Shown here: piece after piece, positions 8,509-16,984 of the stretch
How the letters are laid out: every line of letters begins with the position of its first letter
Numbering within the stretch: position 1 is the first letter of the stretch
DNA from: Flavobacterium psychrophilum
Lineage (GTDB): Bacteria; Bacteroidota; Bacteroidia; Flavobacteriales; Flavobacteriaceae
Length of the DNA: 49,638 bases
Reading direction: 5' to 3'
NCBI GenBank assembly: GCA_945869365.1
Contig: CAMBOW010000006.1
Span: 1 to 49,638, forward strand
Translations under genes and position numbers: made by a program
Notes under the pieces: generated by a model
Databases searched by the model: none
What the model was told of the DNA's origin: nothing
Seen by the model: only the letters and a program-made list of their open reading frames with translations

Positions 8509-8818
8509 GATAATACAGTTGATTAGATGTAAATAAAGCGTGTTGTGCGGTGGATTTTTTCCACTGATTTTGTTTGAGCAGGTACCTGTTTAGGTAGGCC
8601 ATATTAAATATAACGAGTAATGCAATGGTAGCGGCCAACGGAAGCGACCACCGAAAACTCACTAGCTCTTCGTTTAATTTGCATTCAATTTTATTGAATA
8701 AATTTCCAGCAGGCGCAGTATTGCGTGTTGTTAAATTACTGGAAAGCACCGCGTCAATAAATGTTTCTTTTTCCATAAGTATATCCAATTTAGGAATTGT
8801 TTTTTTTGTGGTATTCAT
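8495..8818 (-). CDS. Putative one-helix anti-sigma factor
   Basis: I do not recognise the sequence, but its features and place fit a CnrY-like anti-sigma factor. The 107-residue product has a soluble N-terminal part (about 1-55), one membrane helix near RWSLPLAATIALLVIFNMAYL (about 56-76), and a short exported tail. Its start region lies inside the end of the sigma gene (29 bp overlap) and its end overlaps the sensor-like gene by 14 bp. An in-frame ATG at 8776 (MEKETFID) would avoid the sigma overlap and is a real alternative start. Anti-sigma factors of this design hold the sigma factor at the membrane until a periplasmic signal arrives. Confidence 0.65.
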   Translation of the reverse strand: MNTTKKTIPKLDILMEKETFIDAVLSSNLTTRNTAPAGNLFNKIECKLNEELVSFRWSLPLAATIALLVIFNMAYLNRYLLKQNQWKKSTAQHALFTSNQLYYHDKN

Positions 8819-9344
8819 CAAATTTTTCGGCTAATTTTTGTTGAAGTGTTTTTTTAGCTCTAAACACCAAAGATTCAATAGATGAAATACTTAGCTCCAT
8901 AATTTCAGCAATTTCCCGATGAGACAACTCCTCGTGTTTAGATAAAATAAAGGCTGTTTTTTGATTGGCAGGCAAGGCATTTATTTGTGCGTATAAAATG
9001 GTCGATTTTTCTTCGTTTTCTAGTAGCCTATCGGAATGATCAGTACCTGCAACCGAATGTGATTCTTGATCATTTTGACTTTTAGCTCCAAAAATAAACC
9101 AGCGTTTTTTACTGTTTTTATATTTGATAAAATCCAATGATTTGTTAATGCTGATACGGTAAATCCAAGTTTTTATGCTTGATTCACCTTTAAATTTAGC
9201 CATCGATTGATGCACTTGTACAAATACATCTTGGGTAATTTCTTCGGCGTCTTCCTGATTCTGAAGGTACTGATAGGCAATATGATAGACCATAAAATGG
9301 TGCTGTTTATATAACAATCTAAAAGATTCCTTTTTATGCTGCAT
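8790..9344 (-). CDS. RNA polymerase ECF sigma factor
   Basis: At 184 residues this has standard ECF sigma size. Region 2 is clear (about 5-80): NQEDAEEITQDVFVQVHQ and SSIKTWIYRISINKSLDFIK. Region 4 covers about 118-175, with LPANQKTAFILSKHEELSHR and the helix-turn-helix EIAEIMELSISSIESLVFRA. It directs RNA polymerase to a small regulon, most likely its own operon. It is the first of five overlapping genes that continue with a one-helix protein, a CnrX/CpxP-like sensor, MbnP and a diheme enzyme, so the downstream genes are its probable targets. The 162-bp gap to fabG on the other strand should hold its promoter. Confidence 0.93.
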   Translation of the reverse strand: MQHKKESFRLLYKQHHFMVYHIAYQYLQNQEDAEEITQDVFVQVHQSMAKFKGESSIKTWIYRISINKSLDFIKYKNSKKRWFIFGAKSQNDQESHSVAGTDHSDRLLENEEKSTILYAQINALPANQKTAFILSKHEELSHREIAEIMELSISSIESLVFRAKKTLQQKLAEKFDEYHKKNNS

Positions 9345-9386
9345 GTAGGCGCATTATTTTTTTTTAAATATACTGCATTTCAATTT

Positions 9387-9394
9387 CAAAATTA
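9387..9394 (-). promoter_or_regulatory. Possible -7 box for the sigma-factor operon
   Basis: On the minus strand this reads TAATTTTG, matching the Bacteroidota TAnnTTTG box, about 43 bp before the sigma-factor ATG. I see no good TTTG element at the expected distance, so support is weak. An autoregulated ECF promoter with another sequence may also lie in this gap. Confidence 0.3.
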
Positions 9395-9463
9395 GACGAA
9401 ACTTCTATTCGATTCTTGCACCGGCAATTCAAATAATCCCAAAAAAAGCAAGCAAATAATTCC

Positions 9464-9471
9464 TATATTTG
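9464..9471 (+). promoter_or_regulatory. Possible -7 box for fabG
   Basis: TATATTTG matches the Bacteroidota TAnnTTTG box and lies 35 bp before the fabG ATG. No clear TTTG -33 element is present at the usual spacing. Confidence 0.35.
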
Positions 9472-9506
9472 ACCGATTTTTATTAACTCAAAAATACTGT
9501 AGTATC

Positions 9507-10256
9507 ATGAAATTATTAGAGGGAAAAGTTGCGATTATCACAGGAGCCAGTCGAGGTATCGGAAAGGGAATCGCAGAAGTATTTGCCAAAAATGGCTGTA
9601 ATGTAGCCTTTACCTATAGCGCTTCGGCCGAATCTGCCTTGGCACTCGAGAAAGAATTAATTGCTTATGGCGTAAAAGCCAAAGCCTACCAATCAAATGC
9701 TGCCGATTTTACTTTAGCCCAAGAATTTGTAGATGCTGTTTTGGCCGAATTTGGTACCGTTGACATCTTAATAAACAATGCAGGAATTACGAAAGATAAT
9801 TTATTGATGCGCATGACCGAAGACGATTTTGATCAAGTAATTGATGTCAATTTAAAATCGGTATTCAACATGACCAAAGCGATTCAAAAAATAATGCTGA
9901 AAAATAAAGCCGGATCAATCATCAACATGAGTTCGATTGTAGGCGTAAAAGGAAATGCCGGACAAACCAATTATTCGGCTTCTAAAGCCGGTATCATTGG
10001 ATTTACCAAATCGGTGGCCTTAGAATTGGGATCAAGAAACATTCGTTGTAACGCGATTGCGCCTGGTTTTATCGAAACCGAAATGACGGCCAAACTAAAT
10101 CCCGAAGTAGTGCAAGGGTGGCGCGATGGAATCCCGATGAAACGCGGAGGAACATCAGAAGATATTGCCAACGCTTGTTTGTTTTTGTCTTCTGATTTGA
10201 GTTCCTACATTACTGGTCAAGTGCTGCACGTAAATGGAGGTTTATTAACCTATTAA
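9507..10256 (+). CDS. fabG: 3-oxoacyl-[acyl-carrier-protein] reductase FabG
   Basis: This 249-residue short-chain dehydrogenase has the full family pattern: TGASRGIG at 12-19 for NADP(H) binding, NNAG at 90-93, a catalytic serine in MSS (141-143), Y156 and K160 (YSASK), and the C-terminal LSSYITGQVLHVNGG typical of FabG. It reduces 3-oxoacyl-ACP to 3-hydroxyacyl-ACP in the elongation cycle of type II fatty acid synthesis in the cytoplasm. Length is standard. It is followed after 27 bp by a large membrane protein gene on the same strand, which is probably cotranscribed though not functionally linked in any way I can show. Confidence 0.93.
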   Translation: MKLLEGKVAIITGASRGIGKGIAEVFAKNGCNVAFTYSASAESALALEKELIAYGVKAKAYQSNAADFTLAQEFVDAVLAEFGTVDILINNAGITKDNLLMRMTEDDFDQVIDVNLKSVFNMTKAIQKIMLKNKAGSIINMSSIVGVKGNAGQTNYSASKAGIIGFTKSVALELGSRNIRCNAIAPGFIETEMTAKLNPEVVQGWRDGIPMKRGGTSEDIANACLFLSSDLSSYITGQVLHVNGGLLTY

Positions 10257-10283
10257 TTCCGCTGATATTCCAGTGAAAACCCT

Positions 10284-12308
10284 ATGATTTCATCTTCCTT
10301 TTTTATTCTTATCGGAATAGTTTTGGTTGCGGTAGGGATTTCCTATTATCACTATTTATATAAAGCCAAGAGCAAATCAAAAACGATTTTGTTTTTGGCT
10401 TTTTTGCGTTTTTGCAGTGTTTTTACCTTGTTGCTGTTGTTGTGGAATCCCCTGTTTAACGCAACCAAGTATGAGGAATATAAAACGCCGTTGCCCATTA
10501 TTTTTGATAATTCGAGTTCAATTCCCGAATTAAAGGCTGGTAATCAAGCACAAGATTTGTTTACTCAACTCAAGAGTTCCAAAGAATTGTCGGATAAATT
10601 TGCCATTCAATATTTGGGCGTGGATGCCGAATGCGGACCGTTGACACAACTCAATTTTACAGGCAAACAATCGCGATTGGATGAGGCCGGAAAACAGCTC
10701 AACTTATTGTACCGCAACCAAAACTACCCAACTTTATTTGTTACCGACGGAAACCAAACTGCCGGTAGTGATTTTGTGTACAGTTTTGGCAACTCAAATC
10801 CTGTTTATCCTATAGTTTTGGGCGATACCATTACTTCTTTTGATTTAAAAATAGATCAGGTTCAAGCGAACAAATATGCCTTTTATCAAAATAAATTTCC
10901 GGTAGAAGTGCAGCTCAGTTACAACGGAACCCAAGCCTGTACTACCCAACTCAAGTTGATACAAGCCAAACGAATAGTGTACACCCAAACAGTCACTTTA
11001 CAGCCCAATCAAGCAGCGCAAATGATTTCATTTTTGGTACCCGCTACCCAATTGGGACTACAACTTTATGAGGTTGTGGTTCAATCGCCCAAACCCGAAA
11101 AAAACCGCATCAATAACAGCAAAATATTTCTGGTCGACGTACTTGATCAACGCCGCACAATCGCAATTGTTTCGTCTATAAGTCATCCAGATATTTCGGC
11201 TTTAAAACGGTCAATTGAGCACAATGGCCAATCCAAAGCTGAAATTATAAAGCCTGCAGATATTAGCTCCTTAGCTGATTATGCTGTGGTGATTTTGTAT
11301 CAGCCAACTATCAAATTTGCAGCCGTTTATGCCGATGTTAAACGGGCCAAAATACCGCATATGGTGGTGACCGGTATGCAAACTGATTTTTCTTTTTTAA
11401 ATCAACAGCAGTCTGATTTGACGTGTAGAATGAGTACCCAAGCCGAAGAGTTTTTACCTCAATTTAAAGATCAATTCCCGCTGTTTGCATCAGATGATTT
11501 GGGCTTCGACCAATTTCCTCCGCTGCAAAATCCATTTGGAACAATTTCAGCTGCGGCTTCAACTACGGTATCTTTGGGAGCAAAAATTCAAGGTGTTGAT
11601 ACTCAACAACCGCTGTTGTGTTTTGGTGGTGGCGAAGATCGTACGGCCTATTTATTGGGAGAGAATAGTTGGAAATGGCGGATGCACTATCATGTTCAAA
11701 ACAAATCTTACGACAAATATGATGTGTTTGTTGATAAAATAATGCAATACTTGGCTAGCACGGCTGCTAGAAAATCCTTGGTAGTTGATCATGAACGCTT
11801 TTATAATGCAGGCGAGGAATTAGTAATCACGGGACAATATTTTACTAAAAATTTTGAGTTTGACGAAAATGCAAAACTGCAATTGCAATGTATCAATACC
11901 AAAACAAAAGCAACACAAACCTTGGAAATGCTCAAGCAAGCTTCCTATTTTAATGCAAATTTAGAAGGTTTGGGGGCGGGTAAATATACGTTAACCGTAA
12001 AAGAAACCCAAAGCAACACTACCTATAAAGGAAGTTTTGAGGTATTGGATTTTCAAATCGAAAAACAATTTGTCAATCCAAATCGCAAGCAGTTGAACCA
12101 ATTGGCTGTTCAAACTAAGGGACAACTGTATTATCCTGCTCAGCTCAATCTACTTATTGATAAACTGTTGAAGGATCCAAACTACCAAAAGATCCAAAAA
12201 GAAGTCACCCAAAAAACACCGGTATTGGATTGGGTGTATTTATTGATTTTCCTTGTGTTTACACTGGCCCTTGAGTGGTTTATCCGCAAATACAACGGTT
12301 TGTTATAA
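10284..12308 (+). CDS. VWA-like membrane protein of Bacteroidota
   Basis: The 674-residue product starts with two membrane helices (about 5-25 and 36-56, the latter ending LLLLWNPLF) and ends with a third near 652-667 before WFIRKYNGLL. Between them is a large periplasmic part. The stretch LPIIFDNSSSIPELKAG resembles the first strand and metal-ion motif of a von Willebrand factor A domain in degenerate form, and TLFVTDGNQTAGSD fits a later VWA strand. Proteins of this architecture are common in Bacteroidota, but I know no proven role. It ends 5 bp before the convergent sulfatase-like gene. The call describes architecture only. Confidence 0.6.
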   Translation: MISSSFFILIGIVLVAVGISYYHYLYKAKSKSKTILFLAFLRFCSVFTLLLLLWNPLFNATKYEEYKTPLPIIFDNSSSIPELKAGNQAQDLFTQLKSSKELSDKFAIQYLGVDAECGPLTQLNFTGKQSRLDEAGKQLNLLYRNQNYPTLFVTDGNQTAGSDFVYSFGNSNPVYPIVLGDTITSFDLKIDQVQANKYAFYQNKFPVEVQLSYNGTQACTTQLKLIQAKRIVYTQTVTLQPNQAAQMISFLVPATQLGLQLYEVVVQSPKPEKNRINNSKIFLVDVLDQRRTIAIVSSISHPDISALKRSIEHNGQSKAEIIKPADISSLADYAVVILYQPTIKFAAVYADVKRAKIPHMVVTGMQTDFSFLNQQQSDLTCRMSTQAEEFLPQFKDQFPLFASDDLGFDQFPPLQNPFGTISAAASTTVSLGAKIQGVDTQQPLLCFGGGEDRTAYLLGENSWKWRMHYHVQNKSYDKYDVFVDKIMQYLASTAARKSLVVDHERFYNAGEELVITGQYFTKNFEFDENAKLQLQCINTKTKATQTLEMLKQASYFNANLEGLGAGKYTLTVKETQSNTTYKGSFEVLDFQIEKQFVNPNRKQLNQLAVQTKGQLYYPAQLNLLIDKLLKDPNYQKIQKEVTQKTPVLDWVYLLIFLVFTLALEWFIRKYNGLL

Positions 12309-12313
12309 CCAAA

Positions 12314-14392
12314 CTACTTGGCATTGTAACGCTTGTTTTTTAATCGGGCGGAAGCCGTTTGGTAATAGGAAATGGTTTCATTGATCAAATCCTCGCGTGG
12401 TGTTTTGAGTAATTCTTGATCAAAATTTAATTGAAATGCATCGCCTAATTTTTTATCAAAACGTGGCGTCAACTTCAACTGTTTCACGGCTTGTTTAGGC
12501 GAAAGTATGGTGAGCACATTGTCTTTTATGAGTCCCAAATTTTGGTAGGTTGCAATTAAGGCACGGGGTTTATAGTTTTTGTCCAATACGTTTTGTCCGT
12601 AAAATTTACTGCTAAAAGAAAAATGTAAAAGTCCAAATAAGGTAGGCATCACGTCTATCTGCGACATGAGTTGGGTGTAGTGTTGGGGCGCAACCAATTC
12701 TGGACTAAAAATTAGTGCAGGAATTCGGTATTTGTCTAGCGGCAATTCTGTTTTGCCCGAGCTCGAAGCACAGTGATCAGATACAATCACAAAAACGGTG
12801 TTGGTGTACCAGGCTTGTTTTTTAGCTCCGTTAAAAAACTGTCGCAACGCATAATCAGTATATTTTACTCCACCATCGCGAGATTTTGCATCGCCCGGAA
12901 TGTCAATTTTTCCATTGGGGAAGGTGAAAGGCCGGTGGTTGCTCACCGTCATCCAATGATTAAAAAATGGCTTGTTTAGTTTGGCTTCTTCGTTCATTAC
13001 CCGTATCGCTTTTTTGGCCATGTCATCGTCGCAAACGCCCCACACATTGGCAAAGCTAATATCAGTTGACAGCAGTGTTTTCTTGTCTACGATTCCGTAG
13101 TTGTTTCCACCAAAAAAATCTTCCATATTATCAAAAAAAGCATCGCCACCATATAGATACTTTACGGTGTAGCCTTTTTGTGCAAATACCGATCCTGTTG
13201 TAAACTTGTTTTTGTTGTCTTTGCGCTTCACCACACTTTCGCCAGGTGTAGGAGGGAGACATAAGGTTACGGCTTCTAGGCCTCGCACAGTGCGGTTACC
13301 AACAGCATAGAGGTTGGTAAACATCATACTTTTGGTTGCTAAACTGTCGAGAAATGGAGTTATGTTTTTGTCGTTGCCGTAGGCTTGCATAAAATCAGCA
13401 CTTAGGCTCTCAATCGTAATCAGCACTACATTTTTGTGTAATTCTGGGACAGAAGCTAGAGGTGATATACCAATCGGATTATGGGCGGCCAATACCTGTT
13501 CTGCTTGTTGTTCCGGTAATGTTTTGTAAAATTTAAAGTAATCCAATTCACTGTTCGTAAATGCCATGTAAAATTTATACAATCCATTGGCTTGAAGTTC
13601 ATTGGTAAAAATATTTTGAGAATTTTCAGATGACGCCAACTTTGGAATACCAACAAAAGCAAGTGCAACCAACAAGGTATATACACCTATTAATTTAATT
13701 TTTTCAATAAAGGATGGTAGGTTATCCAAGTAATTTTTGGACAGGTTCACGATGTAATAGGTAATACCTGCTGTTACAACAAAAAGGGAACCAAAAATGG
13801 GCACTACTGGGTAGGATTGCATGATATTGCCAATTACTTCGTTGGTGTAAACTAAATAATCAACAGCAATAAAGTTGTAGCGCACGCCAAATTCATTCCA
13901 AAAGAAATATTCGCTGATTGCATTTTGTACAATTAGCAGCACAAAAAGAAAAATAGTAAAAGAAAATAAGGCCAATCTGATTTGGCTGCGGTACTTAGGT
14001 AAAAACAACAGCAGACCAAAGAGGATTGTTTTTAATGCGATGAACGAAGTGCCAATTTCGGGTAAGGAACCGCCGTATTCATTTAGAATGGTGTTAAAAA
14101 AATAAACATAGAGTAAAAGAGTTGACAAACAACCAAAGATAATGTAACCATAGGGTTTGTTAAATTTGTTGTTGGACAAAAACAATAAATAGACCCATAA
14201 AAATGCACTCGCCACCACAAAAACCAATGCGTCTGAAAGACTACCTACGAAAAAGATCTTGAGTAATTCTAATCCCGAGAAACTAGACTGGGTTATGGGG
14301 TGAAAAAGCAAAACAATTCGCGAAATGACACTTACTGCCATGTAAAAAAGGGTAAGTATATAAAACGGGCTTGATTTTTTGATGAAATTCAT
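12314..14392 (-). CDS. LTA synthase family membrane sulfatase/phosphotransferase
   Basis: The ATG at 14392 (MNFIKKSS) is preferred to an in-frame TTG at 14410. The 692-residue protein has five or so membrane helices in the first 250 residues, then a periplasmic alkaline phosphatase-superfamily domain. Key sites are visible: NVVLITIESLSADF with the metal-binding E328, a candidate nucleophile T368 in GNRTVRGLEAVT, and IVSDHCASSSGKTELPL with the metal-binding Asp-His pair. LtaS proteins polymerise glycerol phosphate in Gram-positives. Bacteroidota lack LTA, so a role in transferring a phosphoryl group to an envelope lipid or glycan is more likely. The substrate cannot be read from the sequence. 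Confidence 0.82.
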   Translation of the reverse strand: MNFIKKSSPFYILTLFYMAVSVISRIVLLFHPITQSSFSGLELLKIFFVGSLSDALVFVVASAFLWVYLLFLSNNKFNKPYGYIIFGCLSTLLLYVYFFNTILNEYGGSLPEIGTSFIALKTILFGLLLFLPKYRSQIRLALFSFTIFLFVLLIVQNAISEYFFWNEFGVRYNFIAVDYLVYTNEVIGNIMQSYPVVPIFGSLFVVTAGITYYIVNLSKNYLDNLPSFIEKIKLIGVYTLLVALAFVGIPKLASSENSQNIFTNELQANGLYKFYMAFTNSELDYFKFYKTLPEQQAEQVLAAHNPIGISPLASVPELHKNVVLITIESLSADFMQAYGNDKNITPFLDSLATKSMMFTNLYAVGNRTVRGLEAVTLCLPPTPGESVVKRKDNKNKFTTGSVFAQKGYTVKYLYGGDAFFDNMEDFFGGNNYGIVDKKTLLSTDISFANVWGVCDDDMAKKAIRVMNEEAKLNKPFFNHWMTVSNHRPFTFPNGKIDIPGDAKSRDGGVKYTDYALRQFFNGAKKQAWYTNTVFVIVSDHCASSSGKTELPLDKYRIPALIFSPELVAPQHYTQLMSQIDVMPTLFGLLHFSFSSKFYGQNVLDKNYKPRALIATYQNLGLIKDNVLTILSPKQAVKQLKLTPRFDKKLGDAFQLNFDQELLKTPREDLINETISYYQTASARLKNKRYNAK

Positions 14393-14407
14393 CGTGCTAA
14401 TTTTGAA

Positions 14408-14415
14408 CAAAAATA
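14408..14415 (-). promoter_or_regulatory. Possible -7 box for the LTA-synthase-like gene
   Basis: On the minus strand this reads TATTTTTG, fitting TAnnTTTG, only 15 bp before the ATG at 14392. A TCTG about 19 bp further upstream could be a weak -33 element. A start here would give a very short leader. Confidence 0.35.
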
Positions 14416-14455
14416 GGGAAATGAAACTGAATTGCAGAAACTGATTTAGCTGATA

Positions 14456-14486
14456 TTTGTCATTGTTTATTGCTTACTTATTTTTG
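14456..14486 (+). promoter_or_regulatory. Bacteroidota sigma-A type promoter for the DUF2231-like gene
   Basis: TTTG at 14456-14459 is followed after exactly 19 bp by TATTTTTG at 14479-14486. This matches the known Bacteroidota housekeeping promoter, TTTG-N19-TAnnTTTG. Transcription would begin near 14493, giving a leader of about 40 bases before the ATG at 14533. Confidence 0.65.
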
Positions 14487-14532
14487 TACTTTACCTTTAT
14501 ATATTTATTTACTAATTTAATAATCAAACTCC

Positions 14533-15036
14533 ATGAATGACGCCCACTATCACTTAGTAATTAACCATTTTCCAATTATTGGAACTATTTTTGGTTTAGG
14601 AATTTTACTTGTAGGACTTGTACTGAAACGAAGTTTATTGCAAAACACCGCCTATGTGCTTTTTATAGCATCAGCACTCACAGGATTTTTATCCATGTAT
14701 ACGGGTGAAGGGGCCGAAGAAATGGTTGAGAATTTCCCAACTGTTAGCGAAAAAATTATTCACGAACACGAAGAACTTGCAGAGAAATTTGCTTTGGTAC
14801 TTTATGTGTTGGGTTCGCTGTCCTTGCTCACCATGTTTTTGCAACTCAAAAATAATAGCTTCGCAAAAATAGCAGCCTACTGTACCTTGTTTTTAGCACT
14901 AATAGCGGTTGTTTTGGGTAAAGAAGTTGGAACGTCTGGTGGTGAAATTCGACATACTGAAATCAGAAAAAATGCGAATCAAGAGCAAACAAATTCTGCT
15001 GAGCAAGGGAACAACGCAGAGCAAGACGAGGATTGA
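14533..15036 (+). CDS. DUF2231-like four-helix membrane protein
   Basis: The 167-residue protein has four predicted membrane helices (about 11-29, 36-54, 86-104 and 108-126). The N-terminus HYHLVINHFPIIGTIFG, with several histidines before the first helix, and the later HEHEELAEKFA segment match the DUF2231 style of inner-membrane proteins, some of which are thought to bind heme or metals. The last 40 residues are hydrophilic and rich in Asn, Gln and Glu. It is preceded by a good promoter and followed by a strong terminator, so it is probably a single-gene transcript. No function can be assigned. Confidence 0.65.
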   Translation: MNDAHYHLVINHFPIIGTIFGLGILLVGLVLKRSLLQNTAYVLFIASALTGFLSMYTGEGAEEMVENFPTVSEKIIHEHEELAEKFALVLYVLGSLSLLTMFLQLKNNSFAKIAAYCTLFLALIAVVLGKEVGTSGGEIRHTEIRKNANQEQTNSAEQGNNAEQDED

Positions 15037-15050
15037 TTAGCTAAATTAAT

Positions 15051-15090
15051 AAAAAAAAAGCCCCGAAAGTTTAATACTCTCGGGGCTTTT
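15051..15090. terminator. Bidirectional intrinsic terminator between convergent genes
   Basis: A run of nine A residues leads into AGCCCCGAAAGT, the loop TTAAT, and ACTCTCGGGGCT followed by TTTT. The 12-bp stem has one mismatch. The A-tract on one side and T-tract on the other let it work in both directions, for the DUF2231-like gene (plus) and the OmpA-family gene (minus). Confidence 0.88.
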
Positions 15091-15105
15091 TGTATGTGGG
15101 AAAAA

Positions 15106-16467
15106 TTATTTTACTTTAAAAGTAACGCGTCTCACTAAGGTTTTGGCCTCAGCTGATGTTCCATCAACACTGGTGTCTTCACCCGCTGATACTACATTTA
15201 AACGATCTGCGCTAATACCACCTTTAACCAATACATTTTTAACGCTAACGGCTCTGTCGTTGGACAATTTAACATTCTTAACGCTGTCGCCAGATTCGTC
15301 TGCATGACCAATAATATCAATTGAAGCTGTTGGGTTATTGCGTAAATAGGTTAAGATGAAATCTATACCTTCAGTAGAAACATTAGTTGGTTTTGATTTG
15401 TTGACATCAAAGAATGTTGCAATGTAGCCGTCGTTGATAAACCTAGTTACTAAAGCAGAATTGGTACTTACTTCTATTGTTTTGGCTACGCTGTCTTTGC
15501 TTGCAAAAGAACGAGCCAAAGTAGCTTCCATTTCATCAGGTATACCATTGTTATTCAAATCAACCATTCTACCTTTTGTATCAACAGCAACACCAGCAAC
15601 AGAATTATTTTCTACATCTAAATAATCTGGAACACCGTCTTTATCGGTATCGTTCGTCAATGTTTCCATTTCACCGATGCGTTTTTCTAGTGCCTCAATT
15701 TCTTTAACTTGTTTGCTTGGAATTACAGCCCAATCTCCATGTTCAGGTTTGTCTCCGAATGAATAGCTTATTCCAAAGGATGCATTTAATAATTTACCAG
15801 CTAGGTTATTTTGAGTTTCAGAGTAGTGTCCATCCCAGGCAAAGTGTTGTCTGAAATTAGTAATCATATTAACGTCTAATTGCAAACTGGTTTTTTTGGA
15901 AATTCTAAATTGTGGCGTTAATCCAAAAATCACTCCAAAGGTATTTTCTGTTTTACCAAAATTATCAATTTCACCAACAACAGGTGAATCATATTTAGGT
16001 GTTACTCTAGCGTAGCTAAATCCTCCGTGTAACAATAATCCAAAACGATCAAATTGGGGCTCAGCATTAAACAAACGAACGGCATTAATAACTCCTTGCA
16101 CACCTAAACGGTATTGTTGCACATCAAAAGGGAGACTTTCAGGACTGTTATTTTTAAAACGATCGGAACTCACATCAAATTTAAATCCAAATTTTTGGGT
16201 CATCATGTAACGAAATGCCAAATTGAAGTTGTTTACCTTTAAAGAGCCTAACTCAGAATTAGGGTTGCTGCTAAAATAGCCTGTAGTGTAAGGATTGACC
16301 CCTTTACTTTGTCCTAAAGAGAACTCAATTGACCACATATTATATGAAGCTGTATCTTTAGCTTTTACTAGCGGTTTTAATTCTTCTTCTGTTCGTTGTT
16401 TTCTTTGGGAATAACTACTTGTCAAGGTAAGCAATGCGATTGAAAGTACTAATAAACTTCTATTCAT
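15106..16467 (-). CDS. OmpA-family outer membrane protein with calcium-binding linker
   Basis: The 453-residue protein has a signal peptide (about 1-21, ending SSYSQ). Residues about 40-240 have the alternating pattern of an outer-membrane beta-barrel. A linker with thrombospondin type 3-like calcium sites follows (DTDKDGVPDYLD and DLNNNGIPDEME, about 273-315). The C-terminal part (about 335-453) is an OmpA domain, with ASIDIIGHADESGD and the peptidoglycan-binding pattern LSNDRAVSVKNVL. It should tether the outer membrane to peptidoglycan. The gene stands alone, with a promoter-like motif upstream and a strong terminator downstream, as expected of an abundant protein. Confidence 0.92.
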   Translation of the reverse strand: MNRSLLVLSIALLTLTSSYSQRKQRTEEELKPLVKAKDTASYNMWSIEFSLGQSKGVNPYTTGYFSSNPNSELGSLKVNNFNLAFRYMMTQKFGFKFDVSSDRFKNNSPESLPFDVQQYRLGVQGVINAVRLFNAEPQFDRFGLLLHGGFSYARVTPKYDSPVVGEIDNFGKTENTFGVIFGLTPQFRISKKTSLQLDVNMITNFRQHFAWDGHYSETQNNLAGKLLNASFGISYSFGDKPEHGDWAVIPSKQVKEIEALEKRIGEMETLTNDTDKDGVPDYLDVENNSVAGVAVDTKGRMVDLNNNGIPDEMEATLARSFASKDSVAKTIEVSTNSALVTRFINDGYIATFFDVNKSKPTNVSTEGIDFILTYLRNNPTASIDIIGHADESGDSVKNVKLSNDRAVSVKNVLVKGGISADRLNVVSAGEDTSVDGTSAEAKTLVRRVTFKVK

Positions 16468-16516
16468 GATGTTGTAGAGTTAAATTTAGATTCTTTTAAG
16501 TATGAAAATTTCAATG

Positions 16517-16546
16517 CAAATATAAAAGAAAAGTGTTGAAAACAAG
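16517..16546 (-). promoter_or_regulatory. Probable promoter of the OmpA-family gene
   Basis: On the minus strand TATATTTG (16517-16524) fits the TAnnTTTG box exactly. An upstream CTTG at 16543-16546 lies 18 bp away, close to the expected TTTG -33 element. The start would be near 16510, giving a leader of about 40 bases. Confidence 0.5.
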
Positions 16547-16633
16547 TTTATAGCAGTAAAAATCACATTTTTTTTACATTAATATAGCATTGAACGCTAA
16601 AGAGTTATTTTCAGTACACTATATCTGCAGTGA

Positions 16634-16912
16634 TTAGTTTCTTTTGAAATACGTTTTCTCTACGTAAAAAGTGCCAAATGGAACCACAGAAGCCAGGAGT
16701 ACAACAATTGTTTTTTTAACGCCCCAATTTTCTTGAAATTTTAAGTAAATTGCCCAAAAAACATAAGCAATAAACAAAATACCGTGGGCCATTCCAATAT
16801 AGCGCACATGGATTTCTTGGTGAAAAATGTATTTCAAAGGCATGGCAAAAAACAACAAGGCTAGCAGGGAAATCCCTTCCAATTTAGCAATTTTGGTAAA
16901 TAGTTTATTCAT
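16634..16912 (-). CDS. DUF3817 family small membrane protein
   Basis: The ATG at 16912 (MNKLFTKIAKLEG) is chosen over an upstream in-frame TTG. The 92-residue product has three predicted membrane helices and the family pattern KLEGISLLALLF, MPLKYIF, GMAHGILFIAYV and ASVVPFGTFYVEK. DUF3817 domains are found in small integral membrane proteins across bacteria, and no role is established. The gene has its own unit between the OmpA-family gene and the divergent DUF6155 gene. Confidence 0.82.
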   Translation of the reverse strand: MNKLFTKIAKLEGISLLALLFFAMPLKYIFHQEIHVRYIGMAHGILFIAYVFWAIYLKFQENWGVKKTIVVLLASVVPFGTFYVEKTYFKRN

Positions 16913-16984
16913 GTTTTTTTTGGCGAAAATACACAAATAGTAGACAAATTAAAAGCCACCTCGCCGGTCTATTGAATAAGAAAA

